From Chara braunii (lineage: Eukaryota > Streptophyta > Charophyceae > Charales > Characeae), in contig BFEA01000323.1 in the NCBI GenBank assembly GCA_003427395.1, forward strand, positions 248,320-275,557: a stretch of 27,238 nucleotides of DNA, in the 5' to 3' direction. The position numbers and the translations under genes are program-made. Numbering within the stretch: position 1 is the stretch's first letter; each line of letters starts with the position of its first letter. The notes under the pieces are model-generated. The model ran no database searches, was not told the DNA's origin, and saw only the letters and a program-made list of their open reading frames with translations. Shown here piece after piece: positions 21,591 through 27,238 of this stretch.

Positions 21591-22788
21591 CGTATCCTAT
21601 GTACCCTGCTCGACGAACGAATTTTCGGCTAGAATACGGGATAGTACCTCGTTCACTTGCTATATCCTTCTGCATAAGCAAGGTCGCATTTTTGTCGTCA
21701 CATACCGCAAGGCGCCAAGGTGACAGCAACGCTTACCTATCTGTGCGAGGGTGGCTACGACAAAGATCAGCTGCATCACAACCGCTCACCCCCCCCCCGT
21801 TCGCTCATCGTCACCAGGGTGAGCATCTCCCCATTACCACTTCTCCTCTTCGTGGGCTTCCTCCAACCTATAACCAGATGCATCTCAAGGGATGCGCAAT
21901 ACGCTGGCCAACATGTAAGGTCTCCAACTCCGCGACTAGACTCGCCCTACTTCCATCGTAAGGCTGAGCAAAATCGGATGCATCTTCTGCAGGAAAGTGG
22001 CGAGATACACAACGTTGTCGACATTCCTGCTCCCGCACGCAGCCCTTGCAACTCGCTGCCATTAACCGGCTGCCCCAATCCCAATTCCGCCTCCTCCAAC
22101 ATAGTCGCCCTGCCCCAATTCCTTAGTGTAGGGCCTCCTATCACTTAGATCGGTCGAGAAACGACCGAAACTCATTTACTTCTTCCTTCCTCCTCCATAG
22201 CTAGGCACACTTTTCTTATCCAACTAACTCTTTCTATACCGACTTTCTTCTAATTCTGAGCTCAGAAATGAGGTCGCCATGACCCAAAACCCCCGTTCCG
22301 AGTCCTCCCTCGCTTGATTTCGTCAAGAAACGAGCGAGATATGTGTTTTTCCATTTCCCTCTTTCTTCACCTCTACCATCTCCGCGTAACCATTTTCTCT
22401 CCTACCTCCCTACACAACACTCTATTGCACAAACTAACTACACAATCTGACTCGCCCTACCTAAAAACCCCAATCTAAGACTTTCTCCCGCCGATTTCGA
22501 CAAGAGATGAGTGAGTTACAAGTTCTTCCTTCCACCATGCTCGTCTTCTACCTCTCCGCCTTCTTTGTCTTTGTCTTCTGGATGCACCTAGCACGGGTCC
22601 GTGTCCAAGCTCATTTTTATTTTGTTGTCGTTCTTCCCTACTGCCCGTCAGCGGTGTACGCTCCAACAGCGCAGAGGCCGAACCGGACAACCCGGCCTCT
22701 TGAAATCTCCAAGGGAACTAACTACTAGACTAACGAGCTAGCCCGCACCTTTTTCCTTCTAGCATCGCCCTGCTCGCTGTCCCGGACA

Positions 22789-22865
22789 GGTGGTAGTAAC
22801 AACTATTCAAGTGGGAACTTTGAAGACCGAGGTGAAGGGAGTTCCACAGGCGAGTTGGGCACTTG
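22789..22865 (+). pseudogene. Truncated LSU rRNA fragment in right LTR
   Basis: Counterpart of 10858-10940, starting GGTGGTAGTAAC and continuing through GGGAACTTTGAAGACCGA. The 5' part of the rRNA-like block is missing because of the 156-bp deletion (junction at 22788/22789). The shared remainder shows that the rDNA piece was in the LTR before the two copies diverged. Confidence 0.75.
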
Positions 22866-23131
22866 GCACATCTGCGCACCTCCGCTGGTCCTGATGGGCA
22901 TACCCCTTCAGACTTCTTCAAGACAGTCAGTGGTCGGCAGACGGCACACACGCCGAAGGCCCCTGCCGCTAAGGTTCTACCCTGCGCCGTAGGTCAATAC
23001 GCCCATCTGCCCACATGCTCGTTGAGCCCCTCGGTTTCCTACCCCAAAACAGGCGGGATAGAGGAATTTCATCTGAACCTCGACTTGTCAAATGAGACGC
23101 GTGCTCAGGATCCTCGATTCCAGTTACGACT

Positions 23132-23454
23132 ACCCATGTCCTGTGGCATAACAATTGAGCCAGGCTCGTCGATCTCGGTGTCGGCCTCAAACTCTATCAC
23201 CGAGCTAAGGACCTTAGAAAACAATAAAAGTAGATAAATAAATAAATTATAAAACTGAGGATGAACGTCGTGCATCCCACTTGTCCGCGACGCCGCTCAC
23301 GCCCAGGCTGCGCTTGGTTGTGCCTCGCTGTCAATATACCCGGAGCGTGCCGCTGACCCCGGCGAGGGCCTAAACTTCCTCCCATACGCGCGCCGTCAAG
23401 CGGACGAGGCTGCACTAGTGCGACTTGCAGAAAACACGCCAAATACCCTTGTAA
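23132..23454. other. 323-bp block present only in the right LTR
   Basis: GC-rich block absent from the left copy. On the - strand, 23212-23132 reads as 27 open codons (VLSSVIEFEADTEIDEPGS, then IVMPQDMG) just after a T-rich tract ending TTTTCTAAG, like an exon after a splice acceptor. At its right edge CCAAATACCCTT-GT-AAGGGTATTTGG (23439-23464) is a perfect 12-bp inverted repeat whose right arm is the LTR terminus. It may be a captured gene piece; the protein is not recognised. Confidence 0.5.
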
Positions 23455-23471
23455 GGGTATTTGGTACGACA

Positions 23472-24106
23472 ACGCCATTGAATTTCAGCAGTGGGAAGGA
23501 TGGGGTTAGTGATTGTACTGGCAATTTTGGGTTTGATGAGTTATGTTATGTCGATAGGGACGGGGCCCTGTGACTCTTTGGATAACGGACACCTGGCTGC
23601 CCCTGATTGAACTTTTTGAGGTATCTGCTCGTGACACGCGTCATTGCAACGAAATGTAATTCCGTTTTAAAAAAATGATGTAAGGGATACTAGAGCCGAT
23701 TCCCAGCTATATGAATATACAAATCTAAGGCATGTAATGCTCCCAGTATTTGGTTTAAAAATTGAAAAACGAAAGTTGGCCATAGTTAGGTAAATAATTT
23801 ATTGTTGAATATTGAAAATGATATAGCAATTGTGAAACAGGAAAACTCAATGAGTAATCAGTGATTGAGTAATTGTGAAATTGAAACTTGAATGAGGGGA
23901 TTAATGTCACTGCCCCTGACATAAGAAATCCTCCGGAAAACACATTTCTTTTGCGGTGCGCAGTGAGTGTACAGGCTTGTCGACAGGTGTGGTGGGCCGA
24001 CGGAAATCGTCCTTGGGACGTTTGGAGCTCCTCAGCGCCCGTTGCACATGTTGTCACATGGTGTGTCCTCTCGTGCTGTCTTGCCGTTTCTACTACAAGT
24101 GCGCTG
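23472..24106. other. Intergenic DNA, no gene seen
   Basis: AT-rich flank. Short inverted repeats are visible: ACTCAAT...ATTGAGT near 23850-23872 and ATGTCA-7-TGACAT near 23904-23922. No coding frame is convincing. Confidence 0.5.
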
Positions 24107-24121
24107 TTTTTTTTTTTTTTT
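24080..24121 (+). mobile_element. T-tailed SINE-like 3' end
   Basis: CAAGTGCGCTG followed by T15 (24107-24121). The same 11 bases followed by T8 recur at 25761-25779, and CCTCTCG precedes both. Plant tRNA-derived SINEs often end in poly(T). Only the 3' end is recognised; the 5' ends and pol III boxes are not clear. Confidence 0.4.
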
Positions 24122-24249
24122 GACAAACATGCCAGTGCCCAAGACTGCATTATACATTATCGGAAACCGGGACCGACGTCCCTTACAATAAAAGGGGCGG
24201 CCCAGTCGGAATGATCCAGGAACTCTAGACTATTTCATTACAGGGCCAC

Positions 24250-24420
24250 AAAACAAGGAGGAAAAAGTGAAGCGATTAACACAAACGATACAACGCAACG
24301 ACCTGAAACCGTAATCTGACCTACAAATTAAAGAGGGGGACGATAACCTGCAAAATGAATCGCAGAAAATGTACATCGAAACAACCTGAAAACCTAATCT
24401 AACCTAAGAACAAAGGAGAA
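24250..24420. repeat. ~86-bp tandem pair
   Basis: AACGACCTGAAACCGTAATC (near 24297) and AACAACCTGAAAACCTAATC (near 24382), each followed by T(G/A)ACCTA, are diverged copies in direct orientation. The region 24122-25295 is A-rich. Its open frames are biased, low-complexity readings and I support no gene in it. Confidence 0.55.
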
Positions 24421-25295
24421 GAAAGCAAATTCAATCCATCGTACATCAAAACCACTCGAGAACACCAATACAGGTGAAACGATGCCAAAATAAACACAAA
24501 ACGGCTAAACCCTCGCATATACAGTAAGCACAAACAGATTGCGCACAATAGAAAACCCGGAAAAAACTTATAAAACCTTTAACACAAAAACTAAAAACTA
24601 TCGTCTAAAATGGCGAGCAACCCCTCATACACAACAAGACGAAACTCAACTCAGCTTCAACCTCTTGCACCAACGGACTATAAGCAGAATTTCACATGCT
24701 TCGAGTTCCCATCAAACTCAAACACAGGGCAGAAATGCCAACAACAAAACAAAGCAGCATCACCAACCTATAGGTTTATGCATTATTCCGCTCCAATTCA
24801 CAAACACGAACAAACATCTTCAAAGGTTGGGAAACCCAAAGGCAAAGCGTAGTGAAACAAAACTTCCATAACCCACAACAGATCCAAAGCCCACGAGAAC
24901 AATATATAGCAATCCATGATGACTCAAGAATGCACAAAGAAACAACGAAGCCTCCACTTAATCGAGTTAACAACGCATATAAGTTTATGCTCCTGCAAGG
25001 TTCAGTGGGCCGGAGAATTCAGTCCACATCAACTTCATTCATTCGCGGGAAGGATATAACCTCTTGCCACTATGCATGCTTCCATGCGCACCCACTCACC
25101 GCTTTTGTCGAATTTGCAATTAAGTTTTAGCACGATCAACAAGCGTCCATTCGCTTGCAGCTTATCACACTTCAATCTATTCGGTCAATTATGAATTAAA
25201 CCCTGAAAAAATTTAAGCAAGGTCCGGTCTCGATCAACATCCCTCCGCAGTTCAGTCCGCTCCTTGTAAACGGAACCCGATTAATATTTTCCATT

Positions 25296-25694
25296 TCAGT
25301 AACAACGAGAAAAAAATCTCAATTCTACATCCAGGCGCGAAAGCACCACCAAACCTGCAAACGTCAACAACACAATCGAACAGGTCCACCCTTTCGGCAA
25401 AGCCACGTCCAAGTAAAGTTCAAACAATGAAAAACTCCTGCTCAAGTCAAACAACTCTATATTCGAAGACCAGGGGGGCAACAACGCCCCTCTCAATCTA
25501 GTTTCGTATATATCGCGGCAACCGGATCTCACCTTCCGGTCTTCCACACATAGCAACCCCGCCCTTCCAGACCGGCAAGGATTACCAACCACGTCGGTTG
25601 GGATCAACCATAGGTAGGTATCCGCCAAGGACCTGCGAACCTTGTCCCACCTCGCATCCCCACGTGCGCATACTTCCCACGAGGTTCCTGCCAA
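25296..25694 (-). CDS. Unrecognised 132-codon reading frame
   Basis: Open - strand frame beginning at a TTG codon, with no ATG start seen. It contains GRAGLLCVEDRKVRSGC and ends with a possible membrane segment (CSIVLLTFAGLVVLS) and a basic tail. I recognise no domain. Length and composition are only a little better than chance for plant intergenic DNA, so it may be a gene fragment or not coding at all. It lies upstream of the T-tailed SINE-like end at 25761. Confidence 0.2.
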   Translation of the reverse strand: MAGTSWEVCARGDARWDKVRRSLADTYLWLIPTDVVGNPCRSGRAGLLCVEDRKVRSGCRDIYETRLRGALLPPWSSNIELFDLSRSFSLFELYLDVALPKGWTCSIVLLTFAGLVVLSRLDVELRFFSRCY

Positions 25695-25713
25695 GCCAAT
25701 GATAAGGTCTAGT

Positions 25714-25727
25714 TGTTGACGTCAACA
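25714..25727. promoter_or_regulatory. Perfect 14-bp palindrome with TGACGTCA core
   Basis: TGTTGACGTCAACA reads the same on both strands. Its core, TGACGTCA, is the classical bZIP (CRE/C-box type) binding site. A TGCGTCA half-site follows about 10 bases later. Whether any gene is controlled by it is unknown. Confidence 0.4.
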
Positions 25728-25760
25728 CCGCTTTGCGTCACACCGCCTCTCGATCGTCTG

Positions 25761-25918
25761 CAAGTGCGCTGTTTTTTTTGCCTGTATGATAGCATAACCA
25801 TTGGGCACCAAGTTGCTCATGCTGTCTGGCTCCCACATAGGATAGAGAGCAAAAAAAAAAAAAAACAGTAAGATTCTGCAAAGAGAATCCCTGCAAAGAG
25901 AATCTCCCTTTTTTTTTT
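25761..25918. repeat. SINE-like end and homopolymer-flanked 15-bp duplication
   Basis: CAAGTGCGCTG-T8 (25761-25779) matches the end at 24107. Further on, A15 (25851-25865) and T10 (25909-25918) flank a perfect tandem pair, CTGCAAAGAGAATC(C/T) at 25876 and 25891. GATTCT...AGAATC within it forms a hairpin. No gene was found in 25919-26403. Confidence 0.5.
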
Positions 25919-26403
25919 GCGACAATATATCATCATATATTACCAATCTAAGATTTAAGGTCAGGGTCCTCACAATCTACTCGGAGCAGAGACGGTACTA
26001 GGAGCATTATCCAACTTCGTTTATAGGGGCTAAGCCCTGGAGGGGAGGGGACCAACCCCTTGAATGAAAGACATCAAGCAACTTATGATCTTGAGCACAA
26101 ACCGACTCAGGTGTGAAAATCTTCTGGGCAGCAAAACCGCAGGCTCGATCATTGAAAACTGGCAGTTCTTACAAGTCCTGTTCTCTCGTTCTACCACCCT
26201 CCTATCGTGGAGTCAAACCGAGCGCCCATATATTTTATTCTTCATTCAAGAACGAATCATCCAACTTCAGCTTTTCACCCGCGATTCTGGTTTAATCTCA
26301 CTCCTCTATTTACATGCAGAGGACTACTTGTTGATCTGCGACTAAAATAATACATGACTCGTCTGGATGCAAATGATCCAGAAAGCATCTATTTGCTTGA
26401 GTA

Positions 26404-26468
26404 GTGTTGTGTAGAGGAGCGATGCCTGCTGACAGTTTGGCAATGAGCCTCACTCCACTGCACAACAC
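26404..26468. other. Long hairpin A
   Basis: GTGTTGTGTAG (26404-26414) pairs with CTGCACAACAC (26458-26468), with one G-T pair. After an A/A mismatch GGAG (26416) pairs with CTCC (26453), and GCC with GGC closes the loop. The 3' arm can instead pair with 26562-26576. Confidence 0.7.
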
Positions 26469-26622
26469 TCTACATGCATTTAGAGGTTTTCTGCAACCGA
26501 CATATTCATAGTGTTGAAATCGTCTGCTTGAAGGTTGTCCAGAAAGGTCCAAAAACATTTATAGAGTGTTATGCAGCGAACCCATGTTTGAGATATAGGC
26601 TCCCGCTTCGCTACAATAGACT

Positions 26623-26704
26623 CTCACTCCACTTACACCAGAGGATACTACCCTCGACGGACTCTCGAACAGTCGAGAGTAGAATCTAGTGTAAGTGGAG
26701 TGAG
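26623..26704. other. Long hairpin B
   Basis: CTCACTCCACTTACAC (26623-26638) and GTGTAAGTGGAGTGAG (26689-26704) are a perfect 16-bp inverted repeat. Nested inside, ACTCTCGA-4-TCGAGAGT (26661-26680) is a perfect 8-bp stem. The outer arm resembles CTCACTCCACTGCAC in hairpin A, so A and B are probably related. Confidence 0.85.
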
Positions 26705-26922
26705 GCAACCACTCTCGATTGTCCCCCCATGCGGACATCCGACAACTGCCCATTCCAGTTTTGGAGTAGCGCCGCACTCTTAATTGTCTAAAGTAGCCCG
26801 ACCCCACTACGCGACATCGCCAGCCTGGTTTGTCCACCCAGACTCATGGTCAACTCTTGATTTTCAGTGTCGTTCGAGAGCAAAAGGGAGGACCCTAGAG
26901 GAAATGGGCGCGTGCGCGTGCC

Positions 26923-26925
<3 letters not shown>

Positions 26926-27008
<83 letters not shown>

Positions 27009-27050
27009 AATGGCAAAAATCGAATATAGGTCAGGGTTGCCAGACCGAAT
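26926..27050. repeat. (GA)40 microsatellite plus conserved flank
   Basis: Eighty bases of perfect GA (26926-27005), followed by CTGAATGGCAAAAATCGAAT and on. This flank aligns with the start of the repeat units at 47 and 253, the first of which also follows (GA)n. The tract and its flank therefore behave as one dispersed repeat. Confidence 0.85.
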
Positions 27051-27088
27051 GTACAGAAACCCCTAAGCTAACCCCCAAACATTCTGGC

Positions 27089-27134
27089 GTTCGGGTCCCC
27101 GTACGGGGCTCGAACCTGAAGGGGTTCGGACCCC
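27089..27134. other. Two GC-rich hairpins
   Basis: GTTCGGGTCCCC-GTAC-GGGGCTCGAAC (27089-27115) forms a stem with a small internal loop. GGGGT-TCGG-ACCCC (27121-27134) follows. The strings resemble tRNA T-arm/box B sequence, but no tRNA cloverleaf was found. Confidence 0.5.
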
Positions 27135-27154
27135 ACAAAAACTTATTTTGATAC

Positions 27155-27156
<2 letters not shown>

Positions 27157-27199
<43 letters not shown>
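27157..27199. repeat. (TA)n microsatellite
   Basis: About 20 TA units with one G interruption near 27188. It ends near the window edge. Confidence 0.95.
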
Positions 27200-27238
27200 C
27201 GTCAAATAGAACTGCCCGGTAAACCGTAGACAGATATA

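Larger units (their letters stand above)
7097..23471 (-). mobile_element. Non-autonomous gag-only LTR retrotransposon with ~4-kb LTRs
   Basis: Two long direct repeats bound 7.9 kb of internal DNA. The repeats start TGTTCATAGATAAAATAATA at 7097 and 19162 and end GGTATTTGGTACGA(T/C)A at 11218 and 23471, giving TG...TA and TG...CA, as expected of LTRs. The only coding remnant is Gag on the - strand, so the element reads right to left, with the right copy as 5' LTR. The leader before Gag would be ~4.7 kb and the part after Gag ~2.1 kb, which is too short for pol and contains no pol motif. Known relatives of this layout are LARD and TR-GAG elements. No clear target-site duplication, primer-binding site or polypurine tract was found, so termini are tentative. 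A nested rearrangement or segmental duplication is the alternative. Confidence 0.65.
19162..23471 (-). repeat. Right long direct repeat (5' LTR if element is on - strand)
   Basis: Counterpart of 7097-11218. It ends ...GGTACGACA, giving a TG...CA repeat. It has lost the 156 bp corresponding to 10702-10857 and has 323 extra bases at 23132-23454, just before its terminal GGGTATTTGGTACGA (23455-23469). If this is the 5' LTR the promoter would lie here on the - strand, but I cannot place a TATA box with confidence. Confidence 0.85.

Noticed and set aside
21419-21961. A 180-codon frame spanning the (CT)n tract
   Set aside because: A repeat of two bases is open in several frames. The left copy breaks the frame, so the length is an artefact.
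24539-24871. Lys/Asn/Thr-rich 110-codon frame
   Set aside because: It reflects A-rich DNA, overlaps another equally long frame and has no domain.
27089-27134. tRNA gene suggested by GGTTCGGACCCC and GGGCTCGAACC strings
   Set aside because: No cloverleaf or box A at the right distance; simple hairpins explain the strings.

Overview
The window looks like transposon-rich intergenic DNA from a large-genome eukaryote, most likely a land plant. Reasons: an L1-type LINE with a C-terminal zinc-knuckle region, a plant-style retrotransposon Gag remnant, very long (GA)n/(CT)n microsatellites, and no convincing intact host gene. I cannot name the species. No bacterial features (operons, Shine-Dalgarno sites) were seen.

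Layout. 1-720: a (GA)20 tract, a diverged ~205-bp tandem pair and pyrimidine-rich DNA. 747-5674 (possibly to the A17 run at 6273-6289): one decayed LINE on the + strand, with an ORF1-like stretch, an endonuclease, a reverse transcriptase and a CCHC-type terminal domain, broken by several stops and frame changes. 6290-7096: a SINE-like piece between an A17 and a T16 run, one ambiguous base, and a 109-bp tandem repeat.

7097-23471 is the main structure. Two ~4.1-kb direct repeats (7097-11218 and 19162-23471, roughly 93-95% identical where I compared them by eye) flank 7.9 kb of internal DNA. The only recognisable gene inside is a Gag pseudogene on the - strand (about 14503-13409, two internal stops). 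There is no room for, and no sign of, protease, reverse transcriptase, RNase H or integrase. I read this as an old non-autonomous, gag-only LTR retrotransposon in - orientation with unusually long LTRs. The LTRs carry a (CT)n tract, an array of a ~22-bp motif and, unexpectedly, a piece of large-subunit rRNA gene. The internal DNA holds a ~122-bp tandem array and many short perfect hairpins.

23472-27238 is intergenic DNA with T-tailed SINE-like ends, an 86-bp tandem pair, one unrecognised 132-codon reading frame, a cluster of long interlocking hairpins (26404-26704), a (GA)40 tract followed by sequence resembling that after the first (GA)n, and a (TA)n tract.

The two decayed elements are independent insertions; nothing suggests that they work together. 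The most unusual observations are the rRNA-derived segment in the LTR, the hairpins whose stems differ in sequence but keep pairing, and the competing inverted repeats near 26.5 kb.
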